NCBI GenBank assembly: GCA_001600615.1
Contig: BCKK01000007.1
Span: forward strand, 836,431 to 900,430
Direction of reading: 5' to 3'
DNA: 64,000 nt
From: Dioszegia crocea
Lineage: Eukaryota; Basidiomycota; Tremellomycetes; Tremellales; Bulleribasidiaceae
The notes beneath the pieces are model-generated. The model saw only the letters and a list, made by a program, of their open reading frames with translations. It did no database searches and had not been told where the DNA came from. The position numbers and the translations under genes were made by a program. This document shows, piece by piece, positions 49,287-63,039 of the stretch. Every line of letters begins with the position of its first letter. Positions within the stretch are counted from its first letter, which is position 1.

Positions 49287-49496
49287 GGTTCCCTGTCTGG
49301 GTCAAGGGCTGTTAGGGCGGTATATGGGTCGATGATAGATAGAATGAGAGCAAAAGTCCATATCAACGGCTCTGACCCGAAGCTGGCCACTTCAGACGAC
49401 ACGTGCACGTGACCTCTCACCCAACGAACGCGCCAGCGATGAGAGGGTAACATCAACCACCATACCTCATCCTTCTCTCACAAATATCCACTAGCA
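49287..49496. promoter_or_regulatory. bidirectional promoter with tandem E-box CACGTGCACGTG
   Basis: This 210-bp region separates the divergent STEEP1-like and RPN13 starts. Two abutting CACGTG hexamers occupy 49400-49411, near its centre. CACGTG is the site of bHLH factors such as Cbf1 and Pho4. Use as a shared operator is inferred from position. Confidence 0.5.
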
Positions 49497-50795
49497 ATGT
49501 CCGTCCTCATCTCTGTCCCTGCAGGAAGGTGTCAGCGTCGATCGGCCGAGTCGAAATGGGTTGATCCTCAGCCTGAAAAGGGGTTGATTGAAATGAAGTA
49601 TGAGGATGATTTGATGCACCTCTGTGAGTTTGTTTACTCCGCTACGCCCGCGTGGAATGTCCAGCTGATAAGTCAGGGTGGAAGAACAGGACCAACAACG
49701 TCGTGGAGGATGTCAGTTACCCCGTTCCTGATTGCTGCTGCTGTGGGACCACAAGCTGACGGTGTTAGGAATTGATCGTTTTCCCTGGAGAAGCCACCTT
49801 TGAGCAGGTCAAGCAGGTGAGTCAAGCCCCTCAGTTCGCCGCTACTCGGTCACTCTTGAACGACTGCTCATCGCATAGGACAAATCTGGAAGAACCCATA
49901 TTCTCAAATTCTCAAGTTCTGACCAGAGCTACTTCGTGAGTCCAGCTGCTAAGATCGACCGACCGAGAATCCATCACCATTCAGGAGCTGGCTTTGTGAA
50001 CCACAGCTGATACTCCAGTTTTGGTTCCAGCGAGGCGACAAGAGTACCTATGCTCGTGCCCAGGTTGACCTGAATGCCCTCCTCCAAGACCCGTCGTACC
50101 GGTAAGCTCAATTGCCCTTTTTGGCGACGATGCCAGAGCTGATTATATGCAGTATTGGCTCCGCGCCCCTCCCCGAGCCTATCGTACCCAGCACCCCTAT
50201 CGAAGCTTCCACCTCCACCGCGCCCGCCGCCCGAACTTCCACCTCGGCGAGCCGCGGACCTCCCGGAGACCGCTCGTGGCCACCTACACCGGGTGCGCCC
50301 CGGCTCTCTCACCCCGAGCCCCTCCCCGCCTCGACCGGGACTACGACCGACAGCGCCACCCAGCCAGTCTCACAGCAAGAAGAGATGGCTCGTCTCCTGG
50401 TCCAATGGGCTCAATCGGGAGGTGCCGCTGGGATCGCAAGCGGATCTGGAGGAAGTGACGACACCGCCCGTCTGACCGACGTCCTCTCCGCGGCCAACAT
50501 CACTGCGCTGGTTAATGCCGATCCTACCATTGGCGACAGGCTAAAACCTCTCTTGCCTGCCGCTCTCAATCTGCCTGAACACCCCTCGGCCAAGGACCTC
50601 ATTCCGGTCTTGACGGCCCCGCAATTGACGGATGCCGTTGCGTCTTTGGACAATGCGCTCAGGAGTGGCGGGTTGCCGGGGGGTATGATGAGGGATTTGG
50701 GACTGCCTGAGGCGGCGGGTCAGAGCGTCAGGGCTTTCTTGGACGCGCTGAAGGCGCTGCACAAGGATGACGATAAGATGGATACGGACGAGTAG
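49497..50795 (+). CDS. RPN13: proteasome ubiquitin receptor Rpn13/ADRM1
   Basis: It starts MSVLISVPAGRCQRRSAESK and continues with the Pru domain: KWVDPQPEKGLIEMKYEDDL, then MHLWWKNRTNNVVEDELIVF and PGEATFEQVKQ. SYFFWFQRGDKSTYARAQVD, split by an intron, completes the Pru fold. A Thr/Ser/Pro linker leads to a C-terminal DEUBAD domain (TRLTDVLSAANITALV-like helix, LNLPEHPSAKDLIPVLTAPQ, FLDALKAL) that binds the deubiquitinase Uch37. It ends DDKMDTDE*. Rpn13 sits on the 19S cap and captures ubiquitin conjugates. The presence of the DEUBAD half resembles animal ADRM1 more than the short S. cerevisiae Rpn13. Length is about 400 residues. Confidence 0.93.
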
Positions 50796-51350
50796 GGTAT
50801 GGTTCGGGGAGTGGTACGAGACGAGTAGCAGGGGCTGGGAAAAGTCAGCGGTGGTGAAGGGGGGAAGTAAGGCCAGGCAAGGGGATGCACGAGTCTCGAT
50901 CTGCCTGCATTAATTCTCGTTGTTCGGCTGCGATCCGTCAGTGGTAGTTGCCAGTATTTCACGCATCATGGCACTGATCGGATCATCGCTTGTTTCTTGT
51001 ATGATTGTGTCGCTGTAGGGCAGGCGAGGCACCGCAGGGCACCATTCATCCGAAGGAAGGCACGGGAACTCTATACGAGTGAGTCATGGAGAGGTTCAGC
51101 AATTTGCGTCCGAACATTGCGAAGCTGCGCTTGCTTGACACTCTCAACTCTGTCAGAATTTCGGGCTTCGGTCAGCCAAACCTACTACAGTAGCGAGGCT
51201 CTGTGTCTCCCCAAGTTTGCTGGAATCGTCCGAGAGCTGGACCGAACTGGCAGAGGATGCCGTAACGGATTGGGGAATGGGATGCATCACCGACGCAGTG
51301 ACCGATTTCAAACGCCAGCCCTTGTGATCTTGATCATCACCTCTCCTTGC

Positions 51351-51358
51351 TATATAAG
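51351..51358 (+). promoter_or_regulatory. TATA box of the glutathione reductase gene
   Basis: TATATAAG occurs 192 bp before the glutathione reductase ATG and is followed by a C/T-rich leader with no upstream ATG-led frame of note. The remainder of 50796-51549 shows no supported gene. Confidence 0.5.
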
Positions 51359-51549
51359 ACGCATCTCGCCCTCTGCGATCTGCGCATCTTCTCATTTCAG
51401 GCAAACTGCGACCTCAACTCCCTTTGAGATTATCGGCGACTTTGACTCCTCGTCTCGTCCCCCGAACAATCCCCCGTTCAATCAATCAGTCTTACTCAGC
51501 AACAACCCAACTTTCCTTCAGGTCATTTTCTACCTCTAGAACAAACAAG

Positions 51550-53427
<1,878 letters not shown>

Positions 53428-53671
53428 ATAGAAGGCTAGAAGAAACGTTCAAAGTGGTCATTGATTTGTATAGGGTGGTTGAGATGTATAATCTTGCCAT
53501 CAGCAAACTTTCAGACCAAGCCTTGAGTTGCCTGCTGGATTTGGCAATACGGGTATCTGATATCATCAACATACATGGAGAAGTCTACAGCTTAATTACA
53601 CCCTTCCATCCAATTTACAACCCCATCTATATATAATCCTAAGAAAAGCAATCTATACTGTTACGCCCTCT

Positions 53672-56600
53672 TTACTGCCGAGGCGGCCCATACTGAAACA
53701 TCTGACTCAATAACATATCCAACGCCGTAGGGGGGTAATTCCCCTGCCCTTGTCCTTGACCTTGTCCGCCCGGGCCCCCACCCTGCTGGGGTGGATGCGG
53801 ATGCGGACCAGGCGGGCCATGCGGAGGATGGGCATATTGACTGGACCCTACGGCCCCGCCTGAATTCGGGCCTGAGTCGTAGATTGGACGATGTGGAGCA
53901 TGGGGAGAGTGATGAGGTGGTGGTGGGGGATACGGACCGGAAGAGCTAGGTCCCATCGGATGATAAGAGGGGCCATGTGCCGCTCCCTCGCTTCCGCCCG
54001 CCATCCATCTATCCGAACTGTCCATATAACCCTGGGGCGGCGCGTCCTGGGATGGTGGGAGAGGCGGGTATGATGATCCGTGTCCGTGCCCATGCCCATG
54101 ACTGTGGCCATGACTATGACTCGATTGGTCGGCTGGGGCACTCGCTATCCAGTGGGCATTGTGTAAGGACGACGGTTGGGCCGGGGAAGTATAGGGAGAG
54201 TAGTTGGATTGAGGTGGGGGTTGAGGCGGGTGAGACTGTGATTGTGATTGTGATTGTTGTTGATGGATGATCCCAGCCAATAATTCCGTATGATGATCAT
54301 TCTCAACATGACCATCCCGTCGATAATCCTCATTCCCATCTTGCAATACCGCATCTGCTCCGGAATACCTCTCCTCTCCTCCCTCCTCAACCTTCATCCC
54401 TTCATCGCCATCACCATACCGCATCGGCGGCATCGATTGTTCCGTTTCTGGTCCACCTGACAATCCCGCCCGTCCCCTCTCTTCCGTCATCCGGACCATC
54501 GACCCCAAGATGTTACTACACCCATTCGCCACTGTCTCTCCTTGTCCCGGTCCCCGATCCCACTCGCCTCTCGCTGATGGAGGAGACAGTAATCCGATAG
54601 ACCGAAGGGTATTACAGGCCCGCTTGAGCGAGTTCACCCATATCGGCGTCAAAGTCGCGTCATTCAAATTACCGGACCGTTTTTGGAGGAGCAAAGTGCT
54701 CGCTCGGGACTCCATGAGCATTTTGGCAGAGTCCAGTCCATACACTATACAACCGTGTAACGGGAGTAGAGCGGCAGGTTGACTCGATCCGGGTGGTGAT
54801 TCAACGTTATCATCCCGATCGAGCGCATCGAGAATGTCATCCATGTCTGACATGCGTCGTATGAATTTATGGGATTTAGGAATGACGATCGATTCGAGAT
54901 CAGCCAGACCGTTAAGGATCTCTTGGCTGATTTCATTCCGATGAGTGCCATATTGCCAAATCACCATTGTTGCGGGGGAATTCTGGGTGAGGACAGGCAT
55001 GATATCGGCCGGGTTGGATGCTCGGCCGATGGCATACGCTACCCGTTGGTGTGCGGGGATATCGGTCGGGACTGCTGGTAGAGCTAGGCAGCTGCCTGGG
55101 ATGTAGGATGTAGCGATGAGGTAGCGGAGACCGGTGGAGAGGACTTTGATGTGTTCGTATTTCCGCCGCATGAACCGGTTGGTTGTGTATCCTCTTTCGA
55201 GATTATGGGAATAGGGAGAAATGAGGTCTTGGGTATTAGCGAAATCATCGGACAGAGTTGGTAAGGACTTACTGAGAATGGCATCATGCCGACCATCACA
55301 CCTGTCCATGGCTTGAGAGAAGAGTACGAATTCCTCCGAGATGGCATCGACGGGATGGAACGACGTGTCCGCCGCTGCGTTCTCTAGCGCCACTCTCAGC
55401 CTATCCAGGCTGTCTAAGACCTCTCCGATCCTGCTAAGCCGATCAAACACCCCCAACCGCCCAATCAACCCTGCAGCGCCGATACTGTCCTGCCCGTTCT
55501 GCCAGAGAGACACGGATGATTCATCCAAATGATGATTCGCAACGAGACGAGCTTCGTGTAGCGTTACCGGCGCCTTGGGAACCTCGTCCTCGAGGGACAT
55601 ATCAGCCTCGAGAGCTGTGGTGGAGAGGAAGAGTAGGCAGTCGGGGAGGTTCCAAAGGTCGTCTCCTACCTTGGACGCAAAGGTGGAGAAGAAGAGTGGG
55701 AATTTGAGTTGGGCCGAGACGGATTGGAGGAGTGCGAGGTGGCCGCGAGCCACGGAGATTGAACGTGGGTCGGTCAATTGGAGAGGGAGTACACCGAGGG
55801 GAGCGTGCACGCCTAGTAATTCGAATGCCTGCAGGGTCGTGAAGCTCGCTGGGGCATGGAGTAGGACTCGGTCCCGGAAAAAGGTAATCCGGGGCCGGAG
55901 GAAAGAACGAAGTTTCGTCACGTCGAGTGAAGGCGCTAGGGGGAGGGTGCAGAGGTAGACGATCAGGCCGAGAAGAAGCTGTTCTTCTGGAGAGTTGGAC
56001 ATGGCGCATTTGTCATAGATGGAGTGGAAGGGGTCGAGGTAGGGATGGAATGTCCGCAGTTGGGCAAAACTGCATGGTCAGAAAGATGTTTCGCGCAGAT
56101 CACTCACCCAACCTCCAACTTCTCCCTTATTGACGTGTCTACCCAGACCGACCAGTCAATCTTCTCCATGACCAGCGCAGTCCGACCATCCTTGATCTCG
56201 CTCTTCGAGTACGCCATCCTCAACATCGTACACACCAACTCGAGCGGGCGTGCATGAAGCTTCATGACGTTCGTAGGTGGGCCCATCGGTCCAAAGTTAG
56301 ACGAGAGAGGTGAAGACCTTAAGAAAGGGTCCGAGGAGTATAGTTCAGGTTCCCCATTCCCTCCTGCCCATTCCAATTCGGGATGGAAACCCTGCATCAC
56401 TTCCAAAGAATGATCAATCCCTTCCCCGCCGTCGGCCTGAACCCCATCTCCTTCCCCCGGAGCCACAACCTTGCTCTTGCCTTTACCGCCTTTGGAACCT
56501 TTCCCTCCCGCTGCCTTGATAGGTTTCCGAACCGGTGTCTCTGATCCTTCCCCTCCATCTTCCCTCGCTCGCTTCTTGTTGGATTTCCGCGCGACATCAT

Positions 56601-56787
56601 CCACCACACACGGAAGGTTGAGGACCTTGCAGCGATGACATGATTGATCTAGGGGTAATGGGTCGGATGAGGATGGGACATCAACGTCCGGAAGCTCGCA
56701 TCGCGTTTTCCGGATCTTGCAGAGTTCGCAAGACCGTCTGGCGTGAGTCCGCTTTGCCACTGTGATGGAAGGATTTATACCGCTCAT
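53672..56787 (-). CDS. Zn2Cys6 transcription factor with His/Gly/Pro-rich C-terminus
   Basis: Two exons (56108-56787, 53672-56069) give 1025 residues. The zinc cluster is near the N-terminus: RRSCELCKIRKTRCELPD, then after a long acidic loop SCHRCKVLNLPCV (spacing C-x2-C-x6-C-x19-C-x2-C-x6-C). A basic region follows (KSNKKRAREDGG). The middle homology region contains RTFHPYLDPFHSIYDKCAMS and many hydrophobic helices (LPDCLLFLSTTALEADMSLE). The C-terminus is low complexity: a Gln-Ser run, a His-Gly run (about 54066-54125), and a Gly-Gln run before QMFQYGPPRQ*. It acts as a nuclear transcription regulator. Targets are unknown. Confidence 0.88.
54066..54265. repeat. short tandem repeats coding for His-Gly and Gln-Ser runs
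   Basis: CATGCC/CATGAC hexamers around 54086-54118 encode an SHGHGHGHG-type run, and GTGATT hexamers at about 54236-54258 encode a Gln-Ser run of the Zn2Cys6 factor (minus strand). Copy number is likely to vary between strains. Confidence 0.6.
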
Positions 56788-57443
56788 TATGAGTCGGGGG
56801 TGGTCGTTATGGGTGGAGGGAGAGATCCGTTGGAAAGAGAAAGAATAAGGGCGAAAGATGCCGACGGAAGGAGTAAACTCAGGGACAGGTGGGCATGCCG
56901 TAAATCAGGGAATATTGCCCCTTTGGGCGAACCCTGAGTGTGGCAGACAGATGATATGGGGGACACGAGCTTGCCACGGTCCTACATCGCACAAATTGGT
57001 GGGATCCGCCATGAATCGACGCCTGTTAGCTTCAGCTACTAAATCTGTTAATATCGGAGCCAAGTTCCAAAACCTATGCAAGTGCGGACGGGGGGACGGC
57101 TCTCGAACAGCTGGCGCCTGGCGGGTCCCGGGCTCTGATGGTTGGCGGCAAACATACTTAGCCCTGTCCGAGCAGTGTGATTTCGAGCTCTGAATCCTGA
57201 AGCTGCTGTGATCACGCCTGTCCTTGCATGGGCTGGGCTACAGCTATCGTCCACCGCAGACATCACGTCAGGCTCTTCGGCTCGAAACATGAAACATCCT
57301 CTGAAACATTACGAGATGAGACCATCCAGCAGCTTTAATCGATCCCTCCATCCAAAATGTTGGCTGGTGGCGAGCAAGGCCACAGTCTGAGCGCCTTCTT
57401 TCGATGCGATAATACAGCTCCTAACCCTATACAGCAAAGCATC

Positions 57444-59517
57444 ATGACGTCCACCGCCTCTGGCTCGCGTCTGTCTTCGACTCGGTCAGCATCGCCTGCG
57501 CCAGCTGAGAGTCGGGAAGAGACCCTACGGCGGCAATTGGCAGAAAGGCGAAGGGCGAGAGAGACAGCTGATTTGCCCCAGCGACCACCTGCGCCTGTAG
57601 CCGCTGCTGGGAGCTCCAGCATAGGCGGTCTCAGCATCAAGGGGAAAGGGAAGGCAATTCCATTATCGGAGAGGTTAGGAGGAATGAGGGGATGGGACGA
57701 GGTACCGGCAATTCAGGACGACGCGGCTGTCATTCTGCCTCGGGCCGGAGCTTCTGCATCGCCTGCCCGAGCTGGTTCTGAGGAGTCGAGCTTGGCTTAT
57801 CCAAGGTCACCATCTCCTCCCAATGGCAGATCACGGTCTCCTCCGCGAAGGCGGGATGATTTTCCAGCCAGGCGAGATCGGTTTAACGGAGATACACGGC
57901 GGCAGTCCGACCGTAGTCCAGAGAGGAGAAGTCGGGACCGTTCAAACTCTGTCGCATATCGGCGCTCTCCCTCTCTCGTCCGAAAGACAAGGGACGATCG
58001 ATCTCCACCTGAAGCATCATCTCGTCATCCCCCAAGACGCAACTCCCCATCTCCTGTGTGCCACCGCTTCCCTACATTGCTCAACCCCACGCAAGCACTG
58101 CCACGTCGGACATTTGACAATCCCGATAGGCTAGCCATGCGGCAAGGCGGCGGACGCGAGCTACCCCCACACTCTGAGCAGCGAAATCAGCGGTATGATC
58201 CTCGGCGGAATACAGGCGGACCTATCCAGGCGGAACCCATGCGCGGACCGGGGCAAGGCGAGAGGCGCCCATCGCCGACTTACAATGCCTATGAGCGGCC
58301 ACCGCACATGGCGAGTGGGGCGGGTCCAGGGGNGGCAGGAGGGNCTGGGGCGAATGCGTATGGTTATGGGCCTGGACGCGGGGATTTGGCAGCTGCTCCG
58401 CCGCTTGGACAACAAGGGGGATGGCAAAATCCCCCGAGGCGGAATAATGGGCCAGTTAACTTTGAGGAGTGAGTCGTCTAAGTTGTAGTGCAGTTTCTGT
58501 AGTAGACAGCTGACATTCCCAGGCGGAGACTACAGCGGGAGAAGAGTACATTGATAGCCTGGCCCCCATCACCCAAGGAGCCATATAGGGACGATGCGTG
58601 AGTCCCATCTTGCCAAGCGGTACTCTGAGGACACAGAGCTGATAGTCCCAGCGAGATTGAAGCGGATCGTCGTGCTGCTCGCAAAGCAAGCAAATCTAAG
58701 CCCAAATCTAAAAAGACGAAACACCGCTCTCGATATTCTTCGGCCAGCTCGTCAGATTCGGAAGATTCGGAAGTCGATCGACGTATTATGAGGCGCAAGA
58801 GCGATAAGCGTGGGAGATACGCTTCGTCTGACTCAGACTCGGACATCGATGGGGTGGATAAGCGGAGGAAAAGGCGTCAGAGTGTGGAGAGTGATTCTGA
58901 GGATGAAGAGGCGGAAAGGAGGAGGCGGAAGAGGAAGTCAAAGTCAAAGTCAAAGTCGAGGGCTAGGAGTATGGTTGGGGATGAGGAGGAGTCTTGGATG
59001 GAGAAGGATGGAGTGGGTAGGGGATCTGAGGCGCCATTGTCTCTTGAAGATCTGGCCAAATTGCAGAAGAAGAGGAAAGAGGATGAAGAGGAGATCGGAC
59101 CGATATTACCTGGAGATACAGTCAGGTTACAACAACGACAACGGTGAGTTTACCTCAAAATGCTTTGATGGGCACGGGCAAATGGCTGATGTTCCCCTCA
59201 GATACGAAGACATGCGTCCGGAAGAAGCTGAAGCAATGGCTATCTACGCTTCGAACGGTATGCGTATACCTCGCCGAGGAGAGATTGGGATCGATACCGA
59301 ACGTATCCAAACGCTCGAGGGATCAGGATACGTCATGTCGGGCGCGAGAAACAAGAAGATGAATGCCATGAGGCTCAGGAAGGAGAATCAGGTGATTAAT
59401 GCCGAGGAGAAACGAGCGATTTTGAATCTTCAGAGCGAGGAGAAGATTAAGAAGGAGGGTATGATTGTGAGCCAGTTCAGGGAGTTGATGAACACTTCTA
59501 TACAGCGTCAGACATAG
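57444..59517 (+). CDS. NKAP-family splicing-associated protein
   Basis: It starts MTSTASGSRLSSTRSASPAP at 57444 and is rich in SR/RS and charged runs (SPSPPNGRSRSPPRRRDDF, RSRYSSASSSDSEDSEVDRR, KSKSKSKSRARSM). The diagnostic C-terminal NKAP domain reads RYEDMRPEEAEAMAIYASNG, MRIPRRGEIGIDTERIQTLE and GSGYVMSGARNKKMNAMRLR, then KENQVINAEEKRAILNLQSE. NKAP proteins bind RNA and associate with activated spliceosomes in the nucleus. Four exons join cleanly, with introns near 58469, 58599 and 59142. Two ambiguous bases occur at 58333 and 58344 in a Gly-rich part, giving two unknown residues. An in-frame ATG 87 nt upstream (57357) exists but is less likely. Confidence 0.9.
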
Positions 59518-59647
59518 CGGACATGATGCAGCTTTGAGCCTTTCAAGTGCAGCCAAGGTGAACCGATCTGATGCATACACAGTGATAAATATGGAAAGAA
59601 GAAGACTGGGGGTGGGAACTATGAGAGGACTGGTGGTAGCTCATGGA

Positions 59648-60217
59648 TTACTCCCCATTCATGCCAGTAGGACCCTCGGCCTGCAACCATGCATTCACGG
59701 CATCGATGACAACCTCGGCCGGCCCATCATCCCCGTCATATGCATCCGGCTCCGCCTCCATCGCAGGCTGTCTCTGACCTTCGAGGTGATCGACCGCAAA
59801 GCTGAACGTGCCATCCCAGTCAAAAATCAGGGTGTTTTCATCGGATGAACTGTCGAATGTTCTCTTGTCCGTCGATCCGGTGTCGATGCCTGACCGGGGC
59901 ACGATCTGAAACCCGCGCCTCAATGTACCGGGATCTCCGGGCAAGATGGATAGACATTCTGACCATCGGCCAAGGCTCGTCACCTCATTGACTGCATTGA
60001 GCGTCAAGGGCTGGGTGATTCTGAGGTGGACCGTTGATGCGGTGGAAGAAGTGCTGTGCGGCACCGGTATCGTCACCCCAAACGCAGCGCCAGCAGGCCA
60101 TGACCAGGCCGGTCCTTCTTGGTTTCTGATCAGCCACTGCGAAAGGTGAGTCCACTGGGACTGCTTGACCGCGATACCGGATGGTCGGGTCGAATGAGAA
60201 TTGGCTGTATGGAACAT
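59648..60217 (-). CDS. uncharacterised protein (5' end uncertain)
   Basis: The frame ends MNGE* at TAA 59648. The first in-frame ATG is at 60217 (MFHTANSHSTRPSGIAVKQS), giving 189 residues; the frame is open further upstream to about 60376 without an ATG, so an upstream exon is possible. Recognisable blocks are QWTHLSQWLIRNQEGPAWSW, FGVTIPVPHSTSSTAST, and ENTLIFDWDGTFSFAVDHLE, followed by an acidic C-terminus. The alternating pattern suggests a beta-rich fold. I do not recognise the family. It is convergent with the NKAP gene, 130 bp away. Confidence 0.55.
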   Translation of the reverse strand: MFHTANSHSTRPSGIAVKQSQWTHLSQWLIRNQEGPAWSWPAGAAFGVTIPVPHSTSSTASTVHLRITQPLTLNAVNEVTSLGRWSECLSILPGDPGTLRRGFQIVPRSGIDTGSTDKRTFDSSSDENTLIFDWDGTFSFAVDHLEGQRQPAMEAEPDAYDGDDGPAEVVIDAVNAWLQAEGPTGMNGE

Positions 60218-60600
60218 GTCTGTGTGGTGCGCTGCGGGATGATGTGGGTCTTGGTATTGACGTAGAGGAGAAACGAGAGTATACGCACTTTGAATACCGA
60301 AAGCATAGCCAATGGCCGAGCCTAGGTACTCTGGAAAAAAGAAAGGATCGACCGCACAGTACAAAGTCGGGGTCACACGGTGATTCCTTTGAAGTCATTT
60401 TCTTGAGGCGGGAATCGAACGAATTTGAGGGTGATGTGTCATATTCCAGCTGCCGAAGTCGTGACGGCGTGAGATACCGTGCACGCTGTTGACTTCAGAT
60501 ATCTGCCTTCACTGCCGCGAAGAAAGGTTATAGGGGCTTGCGTCGAGCTTCGAGCCTGTAACGCTCGCGTCGATCAACGTCGATATATCGATCCTCGTCT

Positions 60601-60694
60601 CGCCGCATGTACGGGATTATGCGGTATTATAGCCCCTTCTATTCGGCAGCATTTCGGAACCAACCCACCACTGACGGCAATTCGCGGCGTTATG
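60601..60694. repeat. second degenerate copy of the GCCGCAAATGTCCGGAT inverted repeat
   Basis: CGCCGCATGTACGGGAT at 60601-60617 resembles the left motif of the 14.4 kb element. TGCGGTATTATA (about 60620-60631) and AATTCGCGGCGTTATG (60679-60694) resemble its inverted motif. The rest of the 60218-61046 gap shows no gene. Confidence 0.5.
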
Positions 60695-61046
60695 AAGTCT
60701 GAAACTGAGCGATGTTTCAGGATCTGATTCGCAGATCATAGCACGCAATAAACAAGACGGACCGGTCAGACAAGGAAGCGGACGTTTGGAAGATGGCGAG
60801 GCTGACACACTGTCAAACACACGAGATGTGTTGATCCTCGCTTTTCGGGTTTGTTCTAGATTCGAACAAAGGCCATCCCCTCCCTTTTTCAACACAATCT
60901 CGACACACGTTCGTGCACGACACGGTCGTCTCTTCTATTCTGCCTATCTCGACAGACCCACTCCACTTGTCATTGCCTAGACGACACGGTATACGGTCAA
61001 CAGCCAAGACTCTCAGCCTGTCCATCCATACCTCCTCATCTACGCA

Positions 61047-61502
61047 ATGACAACCACCCCGGACCTGAATCATTTCAACGCCGCCTTCGATGCCCCCTCT
61101 AGGAAGCTTTCAACGGATAGCACTATATCTACAACGTCTTCAACCTCGTCCTCGTCGATATCTGCAGAAGACATAGAAGTAAGTTTCCCCCGCCTACCAT
61201 TACTTCCTTCAGACAGCCTGATCTATTCTTTGTATTTCAGTCATACCCTTTACTAGATGCGAAATGCTGATGACACCTAGGCTATTCGAGCTATAATGCG
61301 CGGCGATACGAAGCCGGCCAACCATCTACGATCGGGAATGGTCATGAGCCTGGCGCCTGAATGGAAATCAGCTGGGAGTGATCCACGACGGGGAAGCATA
61401 TGTGAGTTCAGGCCATGCGATAAGATTTGACACATCCGCTAATATCGCAGGACCCGTGATTGCCATTGACCCTCAAGCACCCTCGGACACTCCTAGTGAA
61501 TA
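61047..61502 (+). CDS. small Ser/Thr-rich orphan protein
   Basis: Exon 1 starts MTTTPDLNHFNAAFDAPSRK and ends in a Ser/Thr run then AEDIE at a GTAAGT donor. Exon 2 after a CTAG acceptor near 61280 reads AIRAIMRGDTKPANHLRSGM, then VMSLAPEWKSAGSD. The next junction is ambiguous: the acceptor at about 61450 gives an immediate stop after GSI, whereas one at about 61479 gives GSISPSDTPSE* ending at 61502. Either way the product is about 85-95 residues. I do not recognise it. A small cytosolic protein is likely. Confidence 0.5.
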
Positions 61503-61621
61503 GATCACCCTCCATCATTTGCATCATATACACACTATACACAATTTTCAACTTCTGGCGGATATCTCCTCAGCTCGGCAGACCTCCCTAGCCTCCACAT
61601 CCAGTTCGGGCTTCCTCATCC

Positions 61622-63039
61622 TTATTGGAACGGTTTCATTCCTGGCGGACTGGCAATCACCACGTCTGGCGAAACATTGGCGGCGTCCTATCGCGAAGTC
61701 AGCTCAGGTCTGGATGTTGAGTAGGACAAGATTGGGGATTTGAGGAAAGCTCACGTACATGCCCATTCCCATTCCTAGTCCCATTCCCATTCCCATCATA
61801 TGAATTGGCATGCCCTAGTGCAGATCAGCATCTTGGACTTTCGGTATGACCCCCGCCAGACTGAGGCATCTGAGACAATGACGCTGAAGGTAAACTTACC
61901 GAGTTGATGCCGTTGGGTCCGCCGACAGGGGGGTACATGTTGCGCCAACTGTCCAGATGAGGATGTGTTCCATTTTACAGATCGACAGACTAGAGATTCG
62001 GGGATGGCGGAAGCATACGGATCGAAGATATTGTATGATCGACGAGAATGACTCACTAATTTTGAGAAATTGGATCTCTCGCGCCTCCGATCCTGGGGGT
62101 CGGATTGGCAATGGGGGCAGCCTGTACGTAGACCTGACTCGGCTCACGCTGTGTTTGAGGCCATTCAGGTTGCGTACCAGCTGGCAATCCATCCTGCGAT
62201 GATGAGCTATCATCCTACTATTATAGGTATACGTCGCGACTAACCCTTTCACCGCCCTGACCTTGACCTTGATCAAAAGCAGTCCCCTGATTCTGACCTT
62301 GACCATGCATAGCTCCCTGATGCTGGCCCACCCCGGATCCGTGATTGTCCAGCCCCGAAGCCGAACGAGATACAGCTGTGCTCGTACCCGGGCTCATACC
62401 CGCGCCATTCCCATACCCGTTCTGCTCCCTCATATTCGCCACCTTGGCTTGCCGGTACTTCTTCGTACTGTAATAACTCCTCTGCCGGGATCCACTCCCG
62501 GTTCCAGTCCCAGTATCGACACTCATCCCTAGCGACGGTGCAAACCCGCCAGATCCATTCATACCCTGCTTTCCGCCCGCCTGTTGATACGTGGGTACTT
62601 GAGACATGCTTGTGATCGGCGCGAAAGGGTGAGTAGCGCGGGATACTGTACTACAGCCGCAACTGCCTCCACAGGCTTTGCACTGACTGCCGCTGGCTGG
62701 AGCGACGAGGGAAGCGGGCGCAGACTTGACCTTGGCCTTAGCGTTCGCTTTGGCTTTCCCAGCGGTCTGAGGAGCGGGAGCGGTCGGGTACAGGGAGTCA
62801 GAGAGAGGTGTGCCGGTAGATGCCGAGGCAGAGATGGTAAGGCCGGGTGTGTGTATACGAGGGGATGGAGTGTCGAGTGGGGAAGGTGGACTGGCGTGCG
62901 TGCGCCAAGATAGAATGCGCTGTTCTTGGATCGGAGTGAGGTAGACTGAGGATGAAGCGATAGATGGGAGAGTTGGGCGTTTGGATGCTTTGGGAATGTA
63001 TGGGTAAGGCGGGTTTGGGCGGGGATAGCTGTGGGGCAT
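61622..63039 (-). CDS. Pro/Gln/Gly-Met-rich protein with Cys cluster (5' end uncertain)
   Basis: ATG 63039 (MPHSYPRPNPPYPYIPKASK) opens a frame with SVYLTPIQEQRILSWRTHA, a Cys cluster CKACGGSCGCS, and QRSYYSTKKYRQAKVANMRE. A Gln/Gly-rich part ends at an intron near 62250. Further exons read DGLPAGTQPEWPQTQREPSQ, then YWRNMYPPVGGPNGINSGMP, then a Gly-Met run and DAANVSPDVVIASPPGMKPF with stop at 61622. The joins have consensus splice sites with CTGAC branch points. Another plausible frame (63253 to about 63040, MPLYVKHQFTLNHKVYHHTL...) may be the true N-terminus, but I found no intron that links it in frame. Composition suggests a transcriptional co-regulator; I do not recognise a family. Confidence 0.6.
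61757..61800. repeat. CCCATT hexanucleotide repeat
   Basis: Degenerate CCCATTCC units encode the Gly-Met run near the C-terminus of the minus-strand gene. A variable-length microsatellite is likely. Confidence 0.6.

Noticed and set aside
50997..51539. 180-codon plus-strand frame before glutathione reductase
   Set aside because: It lacks an ATG at its head, resembles no protein, and overlaps the TATA box and leader of GLR1.
60395..60415. tRNA T-arm-like word (TTCGATTCCCGC on the minus strand)
   Set aside because: The left side does not pair to form the 5-bp T stem, and no D or anticodon arms are found nearby.
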